NCBI RefSeq assembly: GCF_026676115.1
Contig: NZ_JAPONB010000005.1
Coordinates: 186,001-250,000, forward strand
Reading direction: 5' to 3'
DNA length: 64,000 nucleotides
Origin: Salinimicrobium sp. TH3
GTDB taxonomy: Bacteria; Bacteroidota; Bacteroidia; Flavobacteriales; Flavobacteriaceae
The notes under the pieces: model-generated
Databases searched by the model: none
Seen by the model: only the letters and a program-made list of their open reading frames with translations
What the model was told of the DNA's origin: nothing
Translations under genes and position numbers: made by a program
In this document: one piece after another, positions 26,593 to 33,655 of the stretch
Position numbering within the stretch: the first letter of the stretch is position 1
Layout of the letters: every line of letters starts with the position of its first letter

Positions 26593-27144
26593 TTAAACTT
26601 TTTCTACCTGCATGTAGCTGAGCTCCAGTGGGGTCTTTCTACCAAAGATCTTCACCATCACCTCAAGCTTACGCTTCTCTTCATTGATCTTTTCAACTGT
26701 ACCGTTAAAGCCGTTGAAAGGACCGTCAATCACTTTAATAGTTTCACCAATGGTGAATGGAATTGCAACGTTATCTGCCTTAACAGAAAGTTCATCCACT
26801 TTTCCAAGCATACGGTTAACTTCAGATTTTCTCAAAGGCACAGGATCTCCTCCTTTTGTCTCGCCCAGAAAACCGATAACACCGTTGATAGATTTAATAA
26901 TGTGAGGGATCTCTCCGCCTATATTGGCTAAGATCATAACATATCCAGGGAAGTAAACACGCTCCTTATTTACCTTCTTGCCATTTCTTATTTGAATGAC
27001 TTTTTCAGTAGGAACAAGAACCTCTTCAATAAAATCTTCAAGGCCTTCATGAGCGATTTCCCGCTCAATATATTCCTTAACTTTATTTTCCTGTCCGCTT
27101 ACGGCACGAACTACATACCATTTTTTGTCTTTCACCTCTGCCAT
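26593..27144 (-). CDS. nusG: Transcription termination/antitermination protein NusG
   Basis: 183 residues with an NGN domain (KKWYVVRAVSGQENKVKEYIE... YFPGYVMI) and a C-terminal KOW domain (ETIKVIDGPFNGFNGTVEKINEEKRKLEVMV, about residues 128-160). It couples RNA polymerase to Rho and ribosomes. It follows secE by 11 bases. Confidence 0.97.
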   Translation of the reverse strand: MAEVKDKKWYVVRAVSGQENKVKEYIEREIAHEGLEDFIEEVLVPTEKVIQIRNGKKVNKERVYFPGYVMILANIGGEIPHIIKSINGVIGFLGETKGGDPVPLRKSEVNRMLGKVDELSVKADNVAIPFTIGETIKVIDGPFNGFNGTVEKINEEKRKLEVMVKIFGRKTPLELSYMQVEKV

Positions 27145-27155
27145 TGCAATATTGT

Positions 27156-27353
27156 TTATGATTTAATCCACTCAAAATATTGCTCTATCACGCCACTAAA
27201 CACAGTATCTACACCCCAAATCAATAATGCAAAAATTATAGAAAAGACAGCTACCACTACGGTTAACCTTTGAGCTTCTGCCCAGGTTGGCCAGGTAACG
27301 TGGTTCTTCAATTCATTATAGGACTCCGAAATGTAATTTGCTATTCCTGCCAT
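27156..27353 (-). CDS. secE: Preprotein translocase subunit SecE
   Basis: A 65-residue single-span SecE of the short type. SYNELKNHVTWPTWAEAQRLTVVVAVFSIIFALLIWGVDTVF contains the conserved amphipathic helix (KxHVTWPTW) and the membrane helix. It stands between tRNA-Trp and nusG, the standard order. Confidence 0.96.
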   Translation of the reverse strand: MAGIANYISESYNELKNHVTWPTWAEAQRLTVVVAVFSIIFALLIWGVDTVFSGVIEQYFEWIKS

Positions 27354-27462
27354 GGTATAATTTTTTTTCGCTTAGTTTGAAGTTAAGCGCCGGCTCCCGT
27401 TTTACTACCCCTTTCTTCGGAAAGAATTCGGTGGCCATGTAGTTGATCAATATTGTTATAAA

Positions 27463-27486
27463 ACAGAGGTTTTAATCACCCCTCTT
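27463..27486 (-). terminator. Weak hairpin after tRNA-Trp
   Basis: AGAGG / CCTCT with an 11-base loop, followed by GTTTT on the minus strand. It could be a partial terminator or processing site between tRNA-Trp and secE. Confidence 0.3.
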
Positions 27487-27492
27487 TTTATG

Positions 27493-27565
27493 CACGGGTT
27501 GAGAGACTCGAACTCCCGACACCTGGTTTTGGAGACCAGTGCTCTACCAACTGAGCTAAACCCGT
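27493..27565 (-). tRNA. tRNA-Trp (CCA anticodon)
   Basis: Acceptor ACGGGTT/AACCCGT with discriminator G, anticodon stem CTGGT/ACCAG and loop CTCCAAA (anticodon CCA), T arm with TTCGAGT. No encoded CCA tail. It lies between tuf and secE. Confidence 0.95.
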
Positions 27566-27624
27566 AAATATAAGTCAAGGTATTCACCAGAGTGAATACC
27601 TCAACTTTATAATATAAGACTGTA

Positions 27625-28812
27625 TTAGTCTAGAATTTCAGTTACCTGACCAGCACCTACAGTTCTACCACCTTCACGGATAGCGAAACGTAGACCAACG
27701 TTCATTGCGATTGGCTGGATAAGATCAACAGTAATAGTAAGGTTATCACCTGGCATTACCATTTCAACTCCTTCAGGAAGGTTAATTGTTCCTGTAACAT
27801 CAGTTGTACGAACGTAGAACTGTGGTCGGTAGTTGTTGTGGAATGGAGTGTGACGTCCACCTTCTTCTTTCTTAAGGATATAAACCTCAGCTTTGAATTT
27901 AGCGTGCGGAGTTACAGATCCTGGCTTGGTAATTACCATACCACGAGAAATCTGGCTCTTTTCAATACCTCTTAGAAGGATACCAACGTTATCACCGGCT
28001 TCACCTCTGTCAAGAATCTTACGGAACATCTCAACTCCTGTAATAGTAGAAGTAAGTTTTCCAGCACCCATACCAATAATCTCTACTGGATCTCCAGTGT
28101 TTGCAACACCAGTTTCGATACGTCCTGTAGCAACAGTACCACGACCAGTAATAGAGAATACATCTTCGATAGGCATAAGGAATGGCTTATCAACATCGCG
28201 CTCTGGCAATTCGATCCATGTATCAACAGCTTCCATTAACTTAAGAACTGTATCAACCCACTGCTGCTCTCCCTGAAGTGCTCCAAGAGCAGATCCAGAA
28301 ATTACAGGTCCATTATCTCCATCATATTCGTAGAAAGAAAGCAGATCTCTTACTTCCATTTCAACTAGTTCAAGAAGCTCCTCATCATCAACAAGGTCAA
28401 CTTTGTTAAGGAACACAACGATTCTTGGGATACCAACCTGGCGTCCTAGAAGGATGTGCTCACGAGTTTGTGGCATAGGACCATCTGTAGCCGCAACCAC
28501 AAGAATAGCACCGTCCATTTGAGCAGCACCAGTTACCATGTTCTTTACGTAATCGGCGTGACCAGGACAGTCAACGTGAGCGTAGTGACGCTTCTCAGTT
28601 GAGTATTCAACGTGTGAAGAGTTAATAGTAATACCTCTTTCTTTTTCTTCCGGTGCGTTATCAATCTGATCAAAAGATCTAGCTTCTGAATAACCGGCAT
28701 CAGCCATTACCTTAGTAATCGCTGCTGTTAAAGTTGTTTTTCCGTGATCTACGTGTCCAATTGTACCTATGTTTAGGTGCGGCTTGGACCGATCGTAAGT
28801 TTCCTTTGCCAT
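27625..28812 (-). CDS. tuf: Elongation factor Tu
   Basis: 395 residues. G1 GHVDHGKTT (19-27), G3 [13 protein letters not shown]4 NKVD and the switch I region with [12 protein letters not shown] are intact; domains II and III complete the protein ([25 protein letters not shown]). It lies between tRNA-Thr(GGT) and tRNA-Trp, the same order as the E. coli thrU-tyrU-glyT-thrT-tufB cluster followed by secE-nusG. Confidence 0.99.
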   Translation of the reverse strand: MAKETYDRSKPHLNIGTIGHVDHGKTTLTAAITKVMADAGYSEARSFDQIDNAPEEKERGITINSSHVEYSTEKRHYAHVDCPGHADYVKNMVTGAAQMDGAILVVAATDGPMPQTREHILLGRQVGIPRIVVFLNKVDLVDDEELLELVEMEVRDLLSFYEYDGDNGPVISGSALGALQGEQQWVDTVLKLMEAVDTWIELPERDVDKPFLMPIEDVFSITGRGTVATGRIETGVANTGDPVEIIGMGAGKLTSTITGVEMFRKILDRGEAGDNVGILLRGIEKSQISRGMVITKPGSVTPHAKFKAEVYILKKEEGGRHTPFHNNYRPQFYVRTTDVTGTINLPEGVEMVMPGDNLTITVDLIQPIAMNVGLRFAIREGGRTVGAGQVTEILD

Positions 28813-28870
28813 AATTAATACTTATTTAATCTTAGTTATATATTAGTGTTCAATTTTATACAAATCTCAG

Positions 28871-28942
28871 AGCCAACGACGGGAATTGAACCCGTGACCT
28901 CTTCCTTACCAAGGAAACGCTCTACCCCTGAGCTACGTCGGC
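28871..28942 (-). tRNA. tRNA-Thr (GGT anticodon)
   Basis: Acceptor GCCGACG/CGTTGGC, anticodon stem TTTCC/GGAAG with loop TTGGTAA (anticodon GGT), T loop TTCAATT. It lies 58 bases upstream of tuf and may be processed from a common transcript. Confidence 0.95.
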
Positions 28943-29285
28943 AAAAAAAGCCCCCTCCGACAAAGCTATTTCTTGGGGGAGACAACTATAGGTTTCGAGA
29001 CTCAAGGTCCAAATTTTGCTAACAGGAAAACACGCCTTGTAGCGTGATAATCTCTATTATAAAAGAAGACCAGATTCCTCCTTACTTCCACAAGGTCTAA
29101 ATTCAATATTTAAACCAGCAAAAGACTTTATGCGGGCAATCTATTTTAATTTGCTTTAACAGCCAATTTAAGACTCACCAACAAAAAGATTTAGAGAAGA
29201 AAACCAGTTTTGGGATTCTCACTCTGCTTTTCTTTTCAATAAAACTCAAAATTATCCGAGCTTTACAATTAAAAGAAAAACTTAG
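28943..29285. other. 343-base gap between tRNA genes
   Basis: A possible hairpin with long loop (GCCCCC...GGGGG, 28950-28981) with T residues on the minus strand may terminate the upstream tRNAs. The remaining 300 bases are AT-rich. I see no gene, and no promoter that I would assign with confidence, although tuf or tRNA-Thr(GGT) transcription may start here. Confidence 0.45.
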
Positions 29286-29358
29286 AGCGGGAGACCGGGT
29301 TCGAACCGGCGACATTCAGCTTGGAAGGCTGACGCTCTACCAACTGAGCTACTCCCGC
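29286..29358 (-). tRNA. tRNA-Gly (TCC anticodon)
   Basis: Acceptor GCGGGAG/CTCCCGC, anticodon stem TCAGC/GCTGA with loop CTTCCAA (anticodon TCC), T arm CCGG TTCGAAC CCGG. Second-last gene of the four-tRNA cluster upstream of tuf. Confidence 0.95.
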
Positions 29359-29366
29359 AATTCCTA

Positions 29367-29430
29367 AATTCCAGCCTCAAGCACCAAATCCCAGTTTGGT
29401 ATATGGAATTTGTTATTGGAATTTAATTTT
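29367..29430. repeat. Heptad-period repeat fragments between tRNA-Gly and tRNA-Tyr
   Basis: Units such as ATTCCAG, CACCAAA, TCCCAGT and then ATGGAAT, TTGTTAT, TGGAATT run in both orientations. They share the CACCAAATCCCAG words of the repeat after ftsE (53987-54056). Confidence 0.45.
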
Positions 29431-29432
29431 TG

Positions 29433-29514
29433 TGGGGAGAGCAGGATTCGAACCTGCGAAGTTAAAAACAGCAGATTTACAGTCTGCCCTCGTTGGCCGC
29501 TTGAGTATCTCCCC
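29433..29514 (-). tRNA. tRNA-Tyr (GTA anticodon)
   Basis: An 82-base class II tRNA with acceptor GGGGAGA/TCTCCCC, anticodon stem GCAGA/TCTGC, loop CTGTAAA (anticodon GTA), a long variable arm and T loop TTCGAAT. Confidence 0.95.
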
Positions 29515-29664
29515 AATTAATTTTTTCAGTATTTCAGAGAACCATCGCTTTGGAATGGCTTGTTTTTTGAAGCCGCAAATTAAAAGAAAATTAATTTACC
29601 AACCAAAGCTTTTTAATTCAAAATTTCAAGAACTTTAAAAACCGTTCTTTATTCGGTTTTTCAG

Positions 29665-29738
29665 AGCCGATGGAGGGACTCGAACCCACGACCTGCTGAT
29701 TACAAATCAGCTGCTCTAGCCAGCTGAGCTACATCGGC
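29665..29738 (-). tRNA. tRNA-Thr (TGT anticodon), copy 2
   Basis: Identical to the tRNA-Thr at 2492-2565: acceptor GCCGATG/CATCGGC and anticodon TGT. This copy is the first gene of the Thr-Tyr-Gly-Thr-tuf cluster. Confidence 0.95.
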
Positions 29739-29757
29739 GAAACTCTTAACTTTTTCA

Positions 29758-29786
29758 CAAAAAAAGTCCGCTATTTCTAACGGACT
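29758..29786 (-). terminator. Terminator of the rpsU-xerC-hpf operon
   Basis: On the minus strand AGTCCG...CGGACT with additional TA pairs in the loop is followed by seven T residues. It lies 50 bases after the hpf stop. Confidence 0.8.
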
Positions 29787-29835
29787 GCAAATGTATAAAT
29801 TTAATTCTGTTCTCAAAACATTTGAGAAAAATATT

Positions 29836-30141
29836 TTACGCTACTTGCGCATTAAATTTTGGCTTTCGTTTTTGAAGTTGTCTCCCTAATGAACTAATAC
29901 ATTCATCCACACCTACTTCAAACTTCCTACCCCTCTTCTTACAAATTACCTCATCCCCGGGAAGGCTCAATAAAATTTCAGTAAGCTTGTTCTCCTTGTC
30001 ACTGGCTTTTTCGACTTTGAGATATACATCGGCATAAATCACATTGTCAAAATGATTTTCCAGCTTGTCCAGCTTTCTCTGAATAAAATTGACTAGTTTT
30101 TGATCGGCGTGGAAATTCACGGACTGTACATTGACTTTCAT
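29836..30141 (-). CDS. hpf: Ribosome hibernation-promoting factor, short form (HPF/RaiA)
   Basis: A 101-residue protein of the YfiA/HPF domain only. MKVNVQSVNFHADQKLVNFIQRKLDKLENHF and the strand VIYADVYLKVEKASDKENKLTEILL are typical. It binds the small subunit in resting cells; this short form lacks the C-terminal dimerisation domain of long HPF. It is the last gene of an operon with rpsU and xerC, which groups two ribosome-associated factors. Confidence 0.92.
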   Translation of the reverse strand: MKVNVQSVNFHADQKLVNFIQRKLDKLENHFDNVIYADVYLKVEKASDKENKLTEILLSLPGDEVICKKRGRKFEVGVDECISSLGRQLQKRKPKFNAQVA

Positions 30142-30168
30142 AAAAATAGAAGTTTTAATTAGACAATT

Positions 30169-31095
30169 CTAAGATCCCTTCTTCTTGTTCCGTGGATGCG
30201 CATTCTGGTAGACTTTATTAAGCTCGGCCATGCTGTTATGGGTATAAACCTGAGTGGCAGCGAGACTGGAATGTCCCAGAAGTTCTTTAACAGCATTTAA
30301 ATGAGCACCCTGGTTCAATAAGTGAGTAGCAAAGGAGTGTCGCAGGATGTGCGGGCTCTTTTTTAACTTACTCGAGATACCTCTAAAGTAATTATTAATT
30401 GTTCGGTAAACAAGGGAATCATACATTTTAACGCCTGCTGCTGTTAAAAATAAATACCCCTGTGAAATGTCATTTTCCACACCTTTTCTTTCCTCAATAT
30501 AATTCTGCACTGTTGCTACAACCGAAGTTATAAGCGGAATAAACCTTTCTTTGTTACCCTTACCCCTCACCTTCAAAATTCCCGCCGTTAGATCAAGGTC
30601 CTGCAGCTTTATTCCAATTAGCTCACTGCGTCTTATCCCCGTGGAATAGAAAAGCTCTACCATCAATTTATTTCTCACCTCTTCAAAACCTTCGGCCGGG
30701 ATCTGCTGGAGGGCCTTCTCCATCTCGGTTTCAGAAAAAGGCACCTGCAGGTTTCGGGAAGTTTTTAAGGCACGATGGGTGGCTAAAGGAGATACCTCCA
30801 ACTGCCTGGTTTTTTGAAGAAAACGATAATAGGCTTTTAGAGAAGAAATCTTACGGTTGATACTGTTGTTGGATAGCCCCTGCTCCACCAGTTGCACTAT
30901 CCAGCTGCGCACCTGGGAATAATTAACCTCTTTAATATCTTTCTGGCTGTAAGTAGCAGAAATAAAATCAGAAAACGACAGGAGGTCGGCCCGGTAGGCG
31001 GTTATAGTGTGAGCCGAATTATTCTTTTCAAGCTCCAGGTACTCAAAAAAGGGGGTGTATTGATTTTGAGGCATAAAAAAACTGTTGACAAACAA
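30169..31095 (-). CDS. xerC: Tyrosine recombinase XerC-like
   Basis: A tyrosine site-specific recombinase. The N-terminal SAM-like core-binding domain (FFEYLELEKNNSAHTITAYRADL) is followed by the catalytic domain: Arg in YSTGIRRSELIGI, HILRHSFATHLL (His-x-x-Arg), LGHSSLAATQVYTH with catalytic Tyr near the end. It probably resolves chromosome dimers at dif. The internal ATG at 31074 (MPQNQYTPFF) is a better start than 31095, because the first seven residues are unlike the family. It lies between rpsU and hpf. Confidence 0.93.
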   Translation of the reverse strand: MFVNSFFMPQNQYTPFFEYLELEKNNSAHTITAYRADLLSFSDFISATYSQKDIKEVNYSQVRSWIVQLVEQGLSNNSINRKISSLKAYYRFLQKTRQLEVSPLATHRALKTSRNLQVPFSETEMEKALQQIPAEGFEEVRNKLMVELFYSTGIRRSELIGIKLQDLDLTAGILKVRGKGNKERFIPLITSVVATVQNYIEERKGVENDISQGYLFLTAAGVKMYDSLVYRTINNYFRGISSKLKKSPHILRHSFATHLLNQGAHLNAVKELLGHSSLAATQVYTHNSMAELNKVYQNAHPRNKKKGS

Positions 31096-31162
31096 AGTTA
31101 TTAAACTTTATCTATCAACAGCTATAATTGTATACCTAAGAACTCAGGCTTAGGAATTGATA

Positions 31163-31357
31163 CTAGATCTCTTCCTGATCTCTTAGATGCTGAATGTAAG
31201 CAGCTTTTTGGATTTGAGCCCTACGTTCTACTGACGGTTTTGTAAATGCTTGACGAGCTCTTAACTGACGCATTGTTCCTGTACGATCAAACTTACGCTT
31301 AAAACGCTTCAGCGCTCTATCAATATTCTCTCCGTCTTTAACTGGTATAATTAACAT
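31163..31357 (-). CDS. rpsU: 30S ribosomal protein S21
   Basis: bS21, 64 residues: MLIIPVKDGENIDRALKRFKRKFDRTG and a basic C-terminal helix (RRAQIQKAAYIQHLRDQEEI). The gene has an almost complete Shine-Dalgarno (31362-31372) with ideal spacing, unlike all other genes seen here. In Flavobacterium, bS21 takes part in sequestering the anti-SD, so this SD is a known autoregulatory device. The promoter has both elements (31396-31425). First gene of the rpsU-xerC-hpf operon. Confidence 0.97.
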   Translation of the reverse strand: MLIIPVKDGENIDRALKRFKRKFDRTGTMRQLRARQAFTKPSVERRAQIQKAAYIQHLRDQEEI

Positions 31358-31361
31358 AGTG

Positions 31362-31372
31362 TCACCTCCTTT
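31362..31372 (-). promoter_or_regulatory. Extended Shine-Dalgarno of rpsU
   Basis: On the minus strand AAAGGAGGTGA lies seven bases (counted after GGAGG plus TGACACT) before the ATG. It is complementary to the 16S rRNA 3' end (CACCTCCTTT). Other genes of the window show no comparable sequence. Confidence 0.9.
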
Positions 31373-31395
31373 CTTTAAAAATTATTTTCGAGCTG

Positions 31396-31425
31396 CAAAG
31401 ATAATCGTTAATTGCAAACTCACAA
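31396..31425 (-). promoter_or_regulatory. rpsU promoter (-33 TTG, -7 TATCTTTG)
   Basis: On the minus strand TTG (31425-31423), exactly 19 bases, then TATCTTTG (31403-31396) fit the Bacteroidota sigma-A consensus. The predicted start gives a leader of about 33 bases that contains the Shine-Dalgarno. Confidence 0.8.
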
Positions 31426-31507
31426 TTTTAATTCATTTTATTTTCTGAAATTCTGTTGCGGGTTGTGCGACTGATTTATGTTTGACTTCTCAAAATTTAA
31501 TCTATAG

Positions 31508-31535
31508 CCCAAAACCTTAAACCTGAAACCTTAAA
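31508..31535 (-). repeat. Heptamer repeat directly after acyl-CoA dehydrogenase
   Basis: On the minus strand four 7-base units (TTTAAGG, TTTCAGG, TTTAAGG, TTTTGGG) begin with the very next base after the TAG stop codon. Confidence 0.8.
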
Positions 31536-32705
31536 CTACTTGGCTGCCGGCTTGTACTCCTTGCCGTCGATAACCATTTTGGCAATGATCTCACGAAGGA
31601 TCTCCGAAGTACCACCCCCAATAGGTCCTAAGCGGCTGTCGCGAGACAATCTCGCCAAAGGATAATCTTCCATATACCCATAACCTCCAAGGAACTGCAG
31701 GCACTTGTAGATCACCTCATCGGCAATTTTTGTAGAAAGCAATTTCGACATACTGGCTTCTTTCACCACGTATACCCCACGATGCATTCTCTCGGCAATG
31801 GAATAATTAAATTCTTTTGCCATTTCCACTTCACTGGCCATCTCGGCATAAGTATGGCGCAAAGCCTGGAATTTATCTATAGTTCGGCCAAAAGCCTCTC
31901 TTTCTTTCATGTACTGCAGGGTGTAATCAAGTGCAAATTCTGCACGGGCATGAGCGTTGATACCCATGATCAACCTTTCAAAAGCAAAATGCTGCATAAT
32001 GTATGGGAAACCTTTGCCTTCTTCTCCCATTAAATTTGAGGCGGGAATCTCTACATTATCAAAGGCGATCTCTGCAGTGTCTGATGCTCTCCAACCCATT
32101 TTATCAAGCTTGGTAGCCGAGATACCCGGCGTGTCGCGGTCCATAATAAAAATGCTCATCCCTTTAGACTTTAGCTCGGGATTAGTCTTGGCCGCAACCA
32201 CCAAATAATCTGAATAGACACCGTTGGTTATAAATGTCTTTGATCCATTGATCACATATTTATCTCCTTTTTTCACTGCCGTTGTTCTCATGCCGGCAAC
32301 ATCACTCCCTCCCGCAGGTTCGGTGATACAAAGACATCCTATTTTTTCTCCGCTAATACTTGGAGTAAGGTATTTTTCCTTGATTGCTTCATCTCCCTCT
32401 TTTGCCACATGCGTCATGGCAAGGTAAGAATGAGCCCACATAGCAGCGGCAAATCCACCACTGTTGATCTTTTGCAACTCCTCCAGAAAGATTACTGTAT
32501 AGAAAATATCCAGGTCCAGCCCGCCATATTTCTCGGAATAATTAAGACCGAAATATCCCATCTCTCCAAATTTCTCCCAAATGAAACGCTCAATGGTTCC
32601 AGTTTTTTCCCATTTCTCAATATTGGGCACTACCTCTTTCTGTAAAAATTCCTGAAAGCTCTTGCGGAATAATTCGTGTTCTTCTGTAAAATATCTACTG
32701 TTCAT
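31536..32705 (-). CDS. Acyl-CoA dehydrogenase
   Basis: A 389-residue FAD enzyme that introduces a 2,3-double bond into an acyl-CoA. CLCITEPAGGSDVAGMRTTA (about 132-151), KTFITNGVYSDYLVVAAKT, ERLIMGINAHARAEFALDYTLQYMKEREAFGRTI and the C-terminal QFLGGYGYMEDYPLARLSRDSRLGPIGGGTSEI are standard family blocks. Length is normal. Chain-length preference cannot be read from the sequence. It stands alone, and its stop codon is followed directly by heptamer repeats. Confidence 0.94.
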   Translation of the reverse strand: MNSRYFTEEHELFRKSFQEFLQKEVVPNIEKWEKTGTIERFIWEKFGEMGYFGLNYSEKYGGLDLDIFYTVIFLEELQKINSGGFAAAMWAHSYLAMTHVAKEGDEAIKEKYLTPSISGEKIGCLCITEPAGGSDVAGMRTTAVKKGDKYVINGSKTFITNGVYSDYLVVAAKTNPELKSKGMSIFIMDRDTPGISATKLDKMGWRASDTAEIAFDNVEIPASNLMGEEGKGFPYIMQHFAFERLIMGINAHARAEFALDYTLQYMKEREAFGRTIDKFQALRHTYAEMASEVEMAKEFNYSIAERMHRGVYVVKEASMSKLLSTKIADEVIYKCLQFLGGYGYMEDYPLARLSRDSRLGPIGGGTSEILREIIAKMVIDGKEYKPAAK

Positions 32706-32761
32706 AAAATTATTTTCTGAATATTATATAACCCAAAATTATTTATGGGAATGAGAAAACC

Positions 32762-33640
32762 TCAGTTTTCCTGGTCGATCGTCAAATATAGTGCAATTCT
32801 GTCTAATTTTTCGAAGGGAAAATTCTTAATCTGCTGTAGTTCCTCCATGCTTTTTATCTCCCCTACCTCTTCACGATATTTAACCACGGCCCGTGCCTGC
32901 TCATAATTAAAGAATGGCAGCTCTGTGAGTTGGATAATACTCACCTCATTAAGGTTCCACTTTTCTACAGCCATTTTTGGAACTTCAAACCGCTGCAAGA
33001 CCCTTTCCACCACCTCGGGAGAAAGACCATAGACATCTTTGAGCTGTACCCCGGCCCGAAAACCTCCAAGGCTGTTACGATAGTTCACTATCCTGGCCGA
33101 AAGTTTTTCCCCAATGCCATTGACCTGCTGTAATTCTTCAGCCGTAGCCGAATTTAAATCGGCTTTGGAAAGAGGTGCCGAAAATGCCTTTTTTGACGCT
33201 CTGTTTTCTGAGAAAGTTTTTCCGCGGAAATCGGGAAACTTAAATGATGGCGAGAGGATCTTCAGCAAAGAATCTGAAATACCTGTCACCTCCTGAAATT
33301 CTTCAGCAGAATTGACCCAATGATCCTGCTCCCTATGCTCGTGAAGCCGGTCAATTTCGGCTATAGACATCCCCAGCATATACCCCTTGTAATCTGAAAT
33401 ATAGTTGGGATTAAAAGACTTTACCGAAAGTGAATCAAGTTCCACAGCATCCTGTTTCAGGGAATCTATAGTTTCCTGAAGCTGATTGGCAATTATCTCT
33501 TCTTCAGGATTGGGAGGATTTTCCGAAGAAAAAGGATAAAAGAAATATACTGCCTGCAGGATAACTATAAGAGTAACTAAAACAAAAATCCCATTTTGTT
33601 GACTTCTATCGAAAACAAAATGGGATCTCCAGTTATTCAT
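32762..33640 (-). CDS. ComEA-like helix-hairpin-helix protein
   Basis: A 292-residue protein with one N-terminal membrane helix (NGIFVLVTLIVILQAVYFFYPF, about residues 16-37) and three HhH-type motifs outside: EFQEVTGISDSLLKILSPSF (about 112-131), DLNSATAEELQQVNGIGEKLSARIVNYR (about 160-187) and INQLTELPFFNYEQARAVVKYRE near the C terminus. The plan resembles ComEA, the DNA receptor of natural transformation; in Bacteroidota such proteins are common and their function is unproven. It is 15 bases downstream of the symporter gene. Confidence 0.82.
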   Translation of the reverse strand: MNNWRSHFVFDRSQQNGIFVLVTLIVILQAVYFFYPFSSENPPNPEEEIIANQLQETIDSLKQDAVELDSLSVKSFNPNYISDYKGYMLGMSIAEIDRLHEHREQDHWVNSAEEFQEVTGISDSLLKILSPSFKFPDFRGKTFSENRASKKAFSAPLSKADLNSATAEELQQVNGIGEKLSARIVNYRNSLGGFRAGVQLKDVYGLSPEVVERVLQRFEVPKMAVEKWNLNEVSIIQLTELPFFNYEQARAVVKYREEVGEIKSMEELQQIKNFPFEKLDRIALYLTIDQEN

Positions 33641-33655
33641 GTATGTTAGTTCGGC

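Noticed and set aside
30169-31095. Integrase of a mobile element
   Set aside because: The recombinase lies in a housekeeping operon between rpsU and hpf and has XerC-like length and motifs; no element borders are visible.
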